Shown here: piece by piece, positions 10,291 through 22,600 of the stretch
Numbering within the stretch: position 1 is the first letter of the stretch
How the letters are laid out: each line of letters begins with the position of its first letter
Assembly (NCBI GenBank): GCA_023333565.1
Contig: JAJKFH010002906.1
Location: forward strand, 3,054,501 to 3,118,500
DNA: 64,000 bases
Origin: Puffinus mauretanicus
Lineage: Eukaryota; Chordata; Aves; Procellariiformes; Procellariidae
Direction: 5' to 3'
Made by a program: the position numbers and the translations under genes
Notes under the pieces: model-generated
Told to the model about the DNA's origin: nothing
Database searches by the model: none
What the model saw: the letters and a program-made list of their open reading frames with translations, nothing else

Positions 10291-11940
10291 TCATTAGATC
10301 ATAAAATGCGGTGATAAGGATAAAGGCTGGAATAGCATAGGCTTGACTGAAACAATGAAAACTTCTCAAATTTTGTCATATATCTCAAGTATTTCCTCTT
10401 TCTGATCAAATTTAGCATGGGAAAACACATATATTCTGAGGATAGTACACTTTTAAAAGTATATTTCTCCATATAACAGCAAAAGTAAAAGTAGCATAAA
10501 CTGTAGTCTAGACAGACACACATACATAGAGATGCATATATATTCCACTCTGTAGTTCGTATATGTGTACTGTAGAAAGCACAGCTGAAAATCACCAGTC
10601 ACTTAAAATGTCATAGTCTGGAGTATGCCTGAGTTGTGCTGTCAGTATGGGAAATGAATTCAGATAATAAGTGCCATTACTGTAGCATGAAACTATTAGT
10701 TAAAGTTCACAGTGCTTGACTAGATCATTTAAACCTTTATTAGAAAAAAAAATGAAATTTTGAATGTTTGAATGTTCTTTTCTTCCTTAATTTGAGCAGG
10801 GGCTCAAAGTTTAACCAAAAGCATCTGGAAATAAGTTCCACTGCCATCCTCCTGGTTCAAGTTCCAAAGAACAGAAGGCAAAACTCTCTATGCATGGTGC
10901 TAACGAGCATCACAGGGGTGTCAAACTTGACTTGAGGTGGATTGACGTGTCATTATTCCTCCCATTCTTGATTCTTTTTTAATGATCTGCACCTGAGCTC
11001 CACTGTGTATTTTGTGACACTTATTAGTAATCTACAGGTCTGAGAAAAACGTTGTTTATCCATCTCTCACATGTGAAAATGTTAACAAGAGGAGACGTGC
11101 AGCAGTGCCTGGTGCCAGCTGAAGGTCATGGATAGAGTGAAGAAGCGTCTGACATCTGTCTCTCACAGTGGGCATTGCACGGTGTTTCACTGAGAGCACA
11201 GTCTGAGCGATCTCACACCATTAATATCAATGGGACCTGAGTGCATGCTACCTGCATTGGTTCCTCGGTTCCAGGAGTGGAAGCGTGGAGCTATTAGCGC
11301 ACCTCGTTCACATCCCAGATAAGAATGTTGAAATAGTTCCACATGGCAGATGAACAAAAGAAGTCATTAGGCTTATTCTTGTCCACATGCACTCAAGTGC
11401 CTGACGGCAACTGCCCCTGCTATTTTAAATCAAGACTGAGAGACTCAAGGCTACTGATTTACTGAATTTCAATCAACCCAGATTCATCTTTTCTTCCTTT
11501 TAGTTTTCTTTTGTGAGGGGCTCCTTCAGAACGACTAAGTCTCATTGACTAAAACAGTTACTTTGATTTCTAACCCTGCAGTATTTTCACAATAGGCTAG
11601 TATTAATAGCATTTGCATTTTGGAAAATTGGCACGCTTTTTCAATTAGAAGTTTTTTAGAATGGGATCGATGACTCACATGCAATACAGTTTTAAGTAAG
11701 CTTTCTTCTCCCTCTATGTATCTATGAGTGAATGGCTGTGAGTGAAAATACGCACTTATTTGTGAATATTCATGTGTGTGTGAATTACCTATGGAGACAG
11801 ATAGAAACCAAAATAACAATGCAAATATCATATATTATATATCTGTATGTATATATTAATGAACAGAAATTGGTCTCTTACTGAAATACACAGAAAACTG
11901 TTTTGCAGGGGTACATAAAAACCTGATATCTCCTTTCCAT

Positions 11941-12172
11941 TTCTGCCTCTCTCCCCCGTCCTCTTCCTCTTCCCCTTCACCATCCCCTTTCCCTTCTGCA
12001 TCCTCCCCTTTCTTCTCCCTCCCACCTCCCCTCCCCTTCCTCACCCCTTCTCCCCCCACCCTCCACTCCCCCTCTAACACTTAGTCTCCCTTCTCTCTTC
12101 CTGTGTCCCCCTCCTCTCCCCTTCTCCCTCCTTTTTTCCCCTCCTTCTTTCCCTTCTTTTTTTTTTTTTTTC
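11941..12172. repeat. Polypyrimidine / polypurine tract
   Basis: About 230 bases are almost pure C/T on the plus strand (CTCTCCCCCGTCCTCTTCC and similar), with a T run at 12157-12171. Purines interrupt it in only a few places. The apparent minus-strand open frames rich in Gly, Arg, Glu and Lys are a by-product of the purine strand and not genes. Such tracts can form triplex (H-) DNA where mirror symmetric. Confidence 0.85.
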
Positions 12173-14703
12173 TGTGTAGTGGCTTGCTTTCTCTTTTCTG
12201 CTAGTAAAATTTTCTTTCTTTTGCAAATCATTCAGACACTTCAGCCCATGCTGGGCTGGCACAGCCACTAACAACTTCTCAAAAAAACCTTCCATTTCTT
12301 GTACAGCACATGAAATGATACCGTTCGGCAGACAGACAATGGAAGCAAGGTGTTCAACTCTCTCAATTTTTATTTATGGCAAAGGGGAACATATTGCTGG
12401 AAGTACTAAGAACAGGTTTACTTTCTGAAGGAGCTAAATTTGTCTCAATTGTCTCTGGATGGAAAACTATCTGTCCCAATAGTCAGCGGAAACAACTTTC
12501 CTGATCTCCTTCTACCTTTTATTCTGAATTTTAAGCATGTTTTGTGAATGGTTAAACACCTTCACTCTTAATCTCATTAGTATAAGGCCCTCACCCAGGA
12601 CCCACTGAAAATGGCAGAAAGACATTCACGAATTTGAGTAGGCTTTAGTTCTGACACTAACAAATGTCCCACTGGCTTAGCCTTTCATAAGTCAGACAAA
12701 TGAAAAATAATGTTAAGCACTTCTATCAAAAATAAACACCAGTTGTTTTCTGAGGTCTTTTTCTCAGCAGTTTCCATTGATACAGGCTGTAGCGGGCTTT
12801 GGAATATGACATTCTTTTATTGGTTTGTTCCTTTTGAAGCAAACTCCAAATCATTGTTTTGTTTTGTTTTGGGGACTCACGGGTGTTTAAAACAAACTCC
12901 CAACGTCTTGCAAGTTACAATTGTACTCATAAGTACAGTAGTGGGCAATAAATAAGAAAGAGTAAGTATTCTGTAGCCAGGTTATAGTGGAATAACAATA
13001 ACAACAAAAAAAGAGCCTGCTGCATTCTTTCTAAACAAACAAAAAAGCATAATTGGAAAAAATAATTTTTATGTTCTCTTACATTAGATGGGACCACTGA
13101 GTGAAACATTCACTGATGAATTACTCCTCTAATCTGTGGAGGAAAAACAGCTACTGGCGAATTAGAGAGTCCTGGAACAGAGCCATGAGAACTAAATGGC
13201 TAAAAATGAAAACAGGCAAACATTTGAAGAGTATTCTACAGAACACAGATCTTTCAACACCTCCCCCTTTTCCATGGCTAATTCATTGTCATGGAAACTG
13301 AATTTATCAAAATGTTCTTGTTCACTCCTAGTGACCCAGTGAGTCGACTTACAGAGCTGGTGAAAGGTAACTCAGGCTGAAGCAATTTTTACAAATGATA
13401 TGCAGCAGTTCATAAATCGGTAAATTTTGAATGGTACCATTGTGCTTCCAGGATAGTTTCCCCTAGTCTCAAAAGACTCTTTTTGTCTGCAAGCTAGAGG
13501 TATCTGAAACCCTTACTAATAAGTTAGCATGGGAGGCATGTATGAGTTTAGCTCCTTTCTTCCCCTCTGCTCTCCTTTAATTTGTTTTTCTTCTTACCCT
13601 GTGATTTTATGCTAAAATCCTGTTATTTGTGTCTTTTATTTACTTCATGCATTCTCCACAGCATTTTCCTTTGCTGATCTGTAGCCCAAAGATGCAAAAA
13701 TCCTTCATCACCTCATCACAAACATCTCTCCTTATCTGTTGCTGAAGGTAGGTATTGACTATCAAGTGTAATACACAATGACTACTGTATGCAGCCAGCT
13801 TTGCCAAATCTGAAATAACCCTGGAACTCTAAGTGCTTTTATCCTGGCTCAGAAGGTGGGGTTGCTTGTGTTTCTTCATCGTACAGGAAAATTGTCATAT
13901 AATTATTTTGAAGGTTTTTCAGCTTCCGTGTCACTGCCAAATTCCGTCAAGGTTGATTTTTACTTTATTTTATGTTAGCAATTAGTGACTTGTTGTCATG
14001 GAAACCACACTTCACATGATTCTTGAACTTAAATGGCTGAATGTGATCATACAGTCTTTCCTTCTTTAGCCTCAGTAGTTAAAGTCTTGCTTTTTGTGTG
14101 TTTGTGTGTCATCTTGATTACAGAATCGCATAAAATATCTATAAACGCACAAAATAATAGCACAGGGCTACATCAATTAAAATGGAGCATTCAATAATGC
14201 ATTCTTTAATTAAAGCTCTTCCTTTTCCTATTGCTGTAACCTTTCAAGTGTTAAAGCAGACATAAGAGCTAATAATTTTTATGAAATATCTTTTCTAATT
14301 AGCAGTTTGTGAAACGATAATGAAGGAAAACAAAAAATGGGGATTTTAAATAATTTTGCTTTTATGCTTAATGCAAAGAATGAAAACAAAACCACTTCAT
14401 TGAAAATATTTTCTAGGGCATAAGTCTGTGTCTGAGGTTATAGATGGTATGTATTTATGCACACAGAAAGGAATGCATTCAGTTCAGCTTTTTGTTGGTA
14501 AACAGATAAAAATGACTCAGGACATAAGAGTCAAAGGATATGTCCCAGTATACTGTGAATAACAAACACTTTTGAATTTTGTCCACTAAATCTGTTGTAT
14601 CTGCAAATCAAAATCTTAAAACTTTACTTCAGAGGCTACATTTTTCAATAGCAATCACACTGAAGGATTAGTACATTGCATTTTTTTTCATGTGAGTGAT
14701 GTC

Positions 14704-14761
14704 TTAGAAATGTTCCAGAAATATTCCTACATTTAGAAATGTTCCAGAAATATTCCTACAT
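14704..14761 (+). repeat. 29-bp tandem duplication, two identical copies
   Basis: A unit starting TTAGAAATGTTCCAGAAATA occurs at 14704-14732 and again at 14733-14761 without mismatch. Perfect identity in otherwise unconstrained sequence indicates a recent duplication. Confidence 0.85.
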
Positions 14762-14935
14762 CATAAAGATCTGTTTTCATTGAAGATTTTTTAGATTATA
14801 TTGCTATAATAGTAGTGGCAGAGTAAGCTGAAACAGACCAATATTAAGACCTGTGTGGAGTCTCCTATTCCAGAGTATGATACTTCTTTGGGTTTGGTTA
14901 ATCCACTTCCAAACTATCTGGAGATGTTTATTTAT

Positions 14936-15025
14936 ATGTTTGTGTGTGTGCGCATGTGCATGTGCGTGCGTGTGTGCGTGTGTGTATACATGTACGTGTG
15001 TGTATGTGTGTGTATATATATATAC
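14936..15025 (+). repeat. (TG)n / (TA)n microsatellite
   Basis: Interrupted GT dinucleotides (GTGTGTGTGCGCATGTGCAT...) pass into TATATATATA. The alternating purine-pyrimidine pattern can adopt Z-DNA. Two overlapping open frames across it are artefacts. Confidence 0.9.
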
Positions 15026-18000
15026 ATTCTGTTTAGAAAAACAGTTCTACATGAAAGAGTTAGGCAGATATGACTACAATATTTTAAATTCACAGCTTGT
15101 ATCATTTTAATTTCATTGTCTAGATAAATGGTTCATGTAGTTACATGTTTATGTCTCTCCCTGTCTGATTCTTGAAAAATACTGAATGCCCTGTAATCAA
15201 TAAGAGTTCAAGGTACTTGAACCTCATAGGAAATGATAAGAATCAGCCCTGGGCACGTGAAATTATAAATGTCACTCTAATGAATGCTAACCAGTAGACA
15301 CAGCGATTTTTGAAGACTTTCCTGGTACTTGAAGCATGAGAAGACTCAGTCTTGAAAGGACACTGCATTTTTTACTAAACTTTTCAAAAGTCTGTTTGGA
15401 ATATTGGAACTAAACCAAAAGATTGGTTAATGTAGCTATCAGAGAGAAAAGTAGTTCAAAGGCACAATAAGACAAATTTTTCCCTCAGGTAACAAAGCTG
15501 AATTCAATGTTATTTTCCCCTATATCTCCTCCCATGTATTGGAGACTCATTAATTGGACTCACTGACTACACAGTAAAGATAGCTGTTTGCTTTCAGTGA
15601 TACAAAAGCAAATATAGTATGATTTCAGCATGCATTTGCTGTGTTCAGAGGTTGCCTACAAAGAAGCAATTTTGAAGTATTTTAGTGGAAAAGTATTCAC
15701 TTTTTTATTCGGTATGCTATATTAACATCAAACATTTGATTGAATACATCATGTTTTAAAAAAATAAAGGGAAGAGGTAAAACTGTCTATTTCTTATACT
15801 TGTGGTAGTAAATCTATTTGCCAGAAGGTAACATATTATGAAATTTAACGTATTTGCTGGATGTTTTTATTAACCATTAATAAAATAGGTAGATATTTCA
15901 CTATTTGCTGTATGTTTCTGTGCTCACTCAAGTCCTAGGAAATCGAAGTAATTATTCTGAAAACCATGTAGAAAGCAGTGCAAGGCCAGAATTTGCCGCG
16001 TATTAAGATACATTGAATTCCACGTTATCAGACTAAGTATGGTATTTCCCGGTAAACTGTGAATTTGGGCTTTAAGCTCTCTTTGAACTGTTCCCCCTTG
16101 TTAGTGTCAGGTTACTCTTGGTTCCTATTTCTTTAGAATTACTTCAAATGTACCTTTGCAGTGCTAACTTCTCCTAAAATTTCTAAGGAGTACAGTCTAT
16201 ATTTAAAACTTCTAATATCACAAATCTAGTATCAATAATTGCATTAGCCCTGTGGTAGCTACAACACATAGAAAAACTTTCTTGAACTCTTCCAGTACAT
16301 GTTGGTGTACTTTCTATTGTTTTAAAGAGTTGTGCTAAAATAACACTTCTTACTAATTGTACTCCATATTTGTTTTCACAAATATGTGAAATTTTATCTT
16401 TTGTTTCATTAAAAATGCAGAGAATGAAAAGGATCAACTTACTAATTCAAGTTTATAATGGAGTGAAACATTTGACCTTGCTCATGTATTCCCCAGAACT
16501 ATTGTTATTATTGAAGCAATTTTAAAGAAAATATTATTAAAATAAAAATGTACAGTAGTATTCTTCAATATGCACAATTAGGCAAAAAAATACTCCTTAG
16601 AATCAGATGTAAGTGTAATTTCAAAATAAGAAGCTATAAACCAGCTGATTTTCTTCATTGTGTAGAATTTCTTTGGGGTATTATTTCAGTCTTGTAATCT
16701 GTTTAACATTTTTGTACTTGGAAAGACAATAGAATATGACAGGTTCTTTGACAGTTTGCTAACACAAATTAACCTAATTTATGGGAAAACTGGCTGTGTG
16801 TGAACATCTACTTTTGCAGTGTTTTGTAAGACAATCTCAAATTGCTGACTTTCTGGGAGGTCTGCTTCCTAAATTTTAGGCATTCTGCTGAGTAATAACA
16901 CCTATAATATAGCATGTATCTTATGATAGGCTTGCATATGTATGGCCTTATAATATTTGTAGAGGAAAAGAAAGAAGAAAGACATGCTTGATACCTTTTT
17001 TCAAGCTAATCGAAATTCTCAGCATTGCACCTGTAAAACACTACTGCTTTGCACAGGGTTTCATTGAGGTAACAGAGAGGGGTATTTGGCCATGGTTTAT
17101 TCTTTAATTCATAGAGAAACCACGCTTAATGGCAAATATTTCATGACAGGAATTTATCACATAGAAATAATATAAGCCTAAGGGAAATGCTTAGGATTAT
17201 ATTTGTTTCTTTATTTCTATCTAGTCTGACAAATGAATAAATGATTGTCCTCTAGGAACAAGGAGAAGAATACAGGATAATCTGATGTTGGTGTAATCCC
17301 CTTACAAAATGATTGTAACCAAAATAACTATTAGACTTTTCTTCTTTTGCTAAATTTCACATTGATTGTGGCTTAGAATTCTTTTATAATTAGGTGAGAG
17401 GTAATATGTAAGTTGGGTGAATATGATGAAGAATATCTATGAAACAAAATCAAACACCAGTGGACTTTACAAATAAATTTACAAATGAAAGGGTCTAAGG
17501 ATCCTGTCTATCCACCTTCTAAAAAGCATATATATTTCTCCTTTAAGATTTCTCCTTCTCAGTTTAAGATATACTGTTGAATAATTTTTTCACATAGCTA
17601 AACAGAAGAAAATACAAAAAGTTATACAAAACCCCATGTTGCCTCATAAATAGTTATTTTGTTGTGTAGAACTCCTGGTGCTAAAGGAAGGACCAAGAAA
17701 ATTTCATTGGGTGGGAGGGGCAAATGGCATTTTCTAGTCTGAATTTTGCAATGAAAAAAAGCTATATCTTTAAAGAGAAATATTTGCTTTGTGGACTTAA
17801 TAAATAAATAAATAAAAGGCTGACTTCTTCTTTCGTACTCCAAGCCTGGACTGAAAATTTTCACTTTAAGCTACCTTTTCTGAAAGTCTTTGCTATCAGT
17901 TGTATTTGTTCTGGATGACCTACATTTATGGTGGCAAAACCTTTAATGTATAATCATATCATCATATTTTCTGTACATGTCACATATATTAGAAATAAAT

Positions 18001-19407
18001 TATTTTAAGAGCATTTCAAAGTATTGAAGTATGTTTATAGATTATCTCTTGTACTGTTAATATAAAGTTAGACCCCTTGGTTATTGTAGGTCCAATTGTG
18101 TGCAAGTTTCAGAGGGAGTCTTTGAAACCTCTAAATATAGCTTAAAAGAGTTTCTCTGTATCTAAAATGTCATGACATTAACATCCAGTATCTTGGGATA
18201 CTCCAAAGTTAGAAACTGGGAAACTGATCCTTTCCAGTAGCATAAAGCTCTAATTTCTAGCCTTACAAGTCTTCAAAGAAATGGACTTACCTTCTGATAT
18301 TTTAGATATAAAAAAAGGTTTTGTGAGTCCTGCTCATCCTGTATATTAGGAAGTCATATCTTCTGAGGAAAATTTACTGATTTGAAAAGAGAAAGAAGTA
18401 ATGTTTCCCTGCTATATTTAATTTAAAATAATAATAAAAAAATCCCTACTGGTTCTTTACAGGTATTCTGTAGTTCTGATTTTTATAGGAGGGGCTCTAG
18501 GTCATAAAAGCTGTGCTAATTAATCATAAAGATATACAAATTATCTTATAATCAACTGCATATTTATGGAAAGTGGACATACTTATGCAGTTCTGTGTGA
18601 AACTAGAGTTTGAAGATGGAGATACATATGCTTTTTATGAACAGAGAAAGGAGATTTTATTTGCTGCTATTAAGACGGAAGTTCAATTAAAGGGAAAAAT
18701 ACAGATGTAATGTGTGCTTAACGTTCCTTCGACCCAGTGCTCATCAGTGGTGATTGTCTATTCTGGGCTTTTTTGGTGGTGAGACTGAATCTGTAATTAA
18801 TTGCAGATATGAATATGAAAAGAATTTTTCTATCTCAGTTCTCTTCAGTAAAGCATTTTGTTGAGCTGGATAATAAATCAGTGTCTGAAGTTGTATGTCA
18901 CAGTCAGACTACTTTTCCATTTAGGGCTTATTGCGCAGTGACTGAAAAAGGGTAGAGTGGTTCAGCTCCATTTGCTGAATAACCTGGGGGTCCTTAGGGG
19001 AAAAGGGGAAAAATCTACTGTGTCTCAGAGACTGTTGGATCTAACCTGAATTCTCAGCATGCAAGTAGCATATTTCTCTTGCTTGCAATACCTTGTGTCA
19101 AAGCCTGGCTTTGACTAGTGTGATGGGAATATCAGACGTCTCCCCAGAGTAACATTTCGCAATACAGCAAAAATAATATGCAGTTATCTGGATGTTTGCA
19201 CAGAAAATTATATATACATTTCTGAGCTGGATCAGTAACATTCCTTGATATTGTACATGCCAATTTACAAAAGACAACTTGTGTTCTTAACATCAAATCC
19301 AAGAATTTCAGAGTTGCCAAATGTTCCAACTTTTTTCTGCTTAGGTACCTTGGAAAGGCCTTGTTTTTAAAATGTGAATTTTCACAGCATTATGAAAATC
19401 CTAGCTT

Positions 19408-19668
19408 AGAATCATAGAGTCATAGAATCATCTAGGTTGGAAAAGACCTTTAAAATCATCAAGTCCAACTGTTAACCTAGCACTACCACGTCCACCACTA
19501 AACCATGTCCCTAAGCACCACATCTACACGTCTTTTAAATACCTTTAGGGATGGTGACTCAACCACTTCCCTGGGCAGCCTGTTCCAATGCTTGACAATC
19601 CTTTTGGTGAAGAAATTTTTCCTAATATCCAACCTAAACCTCCCCTGGTGCAACTTGAGGCCATTTCT
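19408..19668 (-). mobile_element. CR1 LINE 3' end, minus strand
   Basis: Read in reverse complement this holds the end of CR1 ORF2 (codons resembling [20 protein letters not shown]) followed by the 3' UTR and tail. The 3' UTR is longer than in the 9.7- and 42-kb copies: a segment TAGTGGTGGACGTGGTAGTG precedes the GTTGGACTTGATGATTTTAAAGGTC block. This is therefore a different CR1 subfamily. The coding part retains open frame for about 60 codons but the copy is only ~260 bp and cannot function. Confidence 0.9.
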
Positions 19669-22600
19669 TGGATGGTATAGAAAGAACTGAGAGAACCAAA
19701 TTCTATAGTTTCTGTTAAAACATGCAGTCCAAAATAACTTCAGAAATTTAACTACCAAACTGCATTTTGGTTTAATGCCAACTTTAGTATTTCCTACATA
19801 CTGCCTCCAAGAAATACATATTATCTGTAAATATATACATACATTAACAAATTATACATTAAAGGTACAGATCTAGATACATATGTTGATTCCTTTAATG
19901 TACAACAGATTCAAGAAATTCTGTATTATAGCTATAATTGATTACGTAGGAAAACAGGACTTTTAATCATCTGGTGGCCTAAATGTTTTGTTTGCATCAT
20001 ATCTGACTTACCAATAATCTATACGAATGATCAGCACTAACAGTGATGACTCAGGAAAGACCAACAGTTTCATTGCAGAAAAACTGGAATATTTAGAGAC
20101 TGAAAACTCAAAAAACATTTGAATTTATGAACTAGCAAGTGCTTGCTTGATAGTGAAGGCATGCCTGGTTCAATATAACTCAGATGTCAGTTGAACTGTT
20201 TTATTTTCCTTTTACTTTTTCTCTTCCTTTCTTTATTTTCTTATTTCATATTGTTTACTTTCTAAATGTGAGATTGTAAACCAGTTATTCTTAGTCATCT
20301 AACTATCAGAGCAGACTCTTAAAATGGATAAAATTGGATAGATTTTTTTTTCTCCAGCTTTTCCTTCTCTCTGACAGATGTTGACCATGATCTGAAGTGA
20401 ATTTTTTCCCTAAAGTGGCTTTATAGAGCAATTCTGAACTAACCTTCATATATTGAGTTCATTGTTAACAATTATAAACTGTACTTTCACATTATCTATC
20501 ATGGCTTACCACAAAGAATCCCTGTTATTCTCTCTAGCCAATTCAATAGCCCTGACAGTGCTGTAGTGGTGGTGATGTGTGTTTGCATGTAATTGGGGCA
20601 TGGAAGCATCCTTCACTGATATTTTCTGTTCCTGGGAGGCCTTGCCTAGAGAGAGGATTGATCAAATGGTCTCCTACAGGGGTGCCATTGCTGCAGGCTG
20701 GTCATTTAGGGTGGCCAAGCAAAAACAAAATTGAGGCAAATAAAATAAAAAGGAACACAACGGTAGCTAGAGGCAGAAAAAAACTGTCAGTCCATTCTTT
20801 TGTTATAGCTGTGCTTCAAGCATCAGTGCTTGTGAGAAGCTCCGAAGTGGTCCTAGGACGAAGCTCTGTAATTGGAGGCAAACAAGGCACAGATGCTAGC
20901 TTTTGTTAAATATCAACAGAACTTAACAGTGCCAACAGTCCAGCGCTGAAGGAGAAGGAAGGATGGGAAGGAAATTCCTTCCCTTGGCTAATTTCATGAT
21001 TACCGTCCTTCAGACTTACTCATCAGATCTGTAATTATGCTCTGCATCTCTGACAAAGTCAGGCTATCTATAAATACCTGGATAGCTTTATGCACTTGAG
21101 CCATGTATAAATAACCTCTTGCTCATGAGATGCTGTAGGTATCCTGCCTGGCTCCCAGCTGCCGCTACTGAAAGGTACAATTCCCTTCCAAGTCCTGTGT
21201 GGTATCTGTCAGCCCTGCGTACATATCTTTACTTCCTTGGAGTATCTCAGAAGTCGTTAGACACTAATGTTCAGGCAACTGAATCCTTCCCAAAATGCTA
21301 AATGGAATCCTTAAGTCGATGAAGACATATACCAGAGATGATGATAACTCTGTGCAGCGGAACGTTCCTTTCTCCTGTCTCCTTCTCACATTGAAATTAT
21401 GAAAGCTTATAGAAAGAGGCAAAAACATTGGGTCAGACTTCTCTGCTCATTGGCACCTTGTAGGGTTGGTTTTTTTTATGAAAAGGAAGTGGTTAATTTA
21501 ATTTAGAGAGGGACATTCTTGGGTACTGGTAGTTTGCTATAGCATGGCTTCATCCAGCTGCAGAATGGACTTGTTAAGGCTATTATCTATTGGGCAGATT
21601 TACTACAGCTCTTGGACTTCTCTATATTCTACCCAGTGAGTACAAACGAGGTTTAAGAATATCTCTAATCTGAGATGTCAGGTGCCCTGCCCCTTCACTG
21701 CATTCACTGAAAATGGAACAAACCAGTCATTTAGAAGTTTCAGCCTTGTTTGTTTAGGTTATCTCTCTCTCCAGATTATTTAAATAGCCCTGTGTTGTGC
21801 AGATCTTTATTGAAGATCATACACGAAGGAATTTAAAATAAAGCTAATTTATTTTGTCTAATGCAGCAAAATTACAATACTGAATTGAAAAGCATTCGTG
21901 ACAATTTAGTTGGTTTCAACTCGTTTGTCACTGAACCCACACAGTTCTCTGTTTCTTCAGACTGACCTCGTACAAGCTGTCTTTATGCTGAAGGATGCCA
22001 CCCTGAAATGGCTACTCAAGAGTCATTACTCAAAGATAACTGTAAAGCTGAAAGTTGTTCAGTGCTGACAGCACCGTCCCTCCCTCCTTTGCCTCCCCTC
22101 CAATCCCCCAAGCTGCTACAGGAAATGCTAGCTCTATAGATAGTCCCAGGAGAGTTGCTTGGCTTTGCAATGTTCATGCCAAAAGACAGCACTATTTTTG
22201 CCTGAAGTTCTCTTTTATGACATCTACAGATCAGCATAAAGTACCCTGCAAAATTAATTGAATTCTCCAATAATTGTTTTAGAGCCAAATGCCATATAGA
22301 GCCTTAAGATATATATGCATTTTGAAATGTCTTTGTAGCCTGATTTGGGCCATTTACCTCATGAAATCTCAACTTAAGGCTGAGTGCATTAATGAAACTG
22401 TGAGTCAATGTATTTTTTTTTCTTTTCTGCTTTTTTTTTTTATGTGGATGCTTTTGTTTTCTGCTACAGTGAACATGTTTGTTAGGTGTACTTGATTTGT
22501 CCACCTGTTGGTGACAATATGAGCAAGGATGGGGGAATAACAGTGGGTAGATATGAAGAGAAAAAGAAGTGTGTCAAAGAAGATTAGGAAGAAGTATACA

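Larger units (their letters stand above)
10291..19407. other. Gene-free stretch, unique or very old sequence
   Basis: Nine kilobases in which I see no coding exon with good splice signals. It holds a long pyrimidine tract (11941-12172), a GT-rich microsatellite (14936-15025), a 29-bp tandem duplication (14704-14761) and two X-box-like motifs (13286-13298, 13993-14005). All open frames are short. Confidence 0.4.

Noticed and set aside
11828..12295. Overlapping minus-strand frames rich in Gly, Arg, Glu and Lys
   Set aside because: Simple translation of the purine strand of a polypyrimidine tract.
14853..15110. Frames with Cys/Val/Tyr repeats
   Set aside because: They translate a GT/TA microsatellite.
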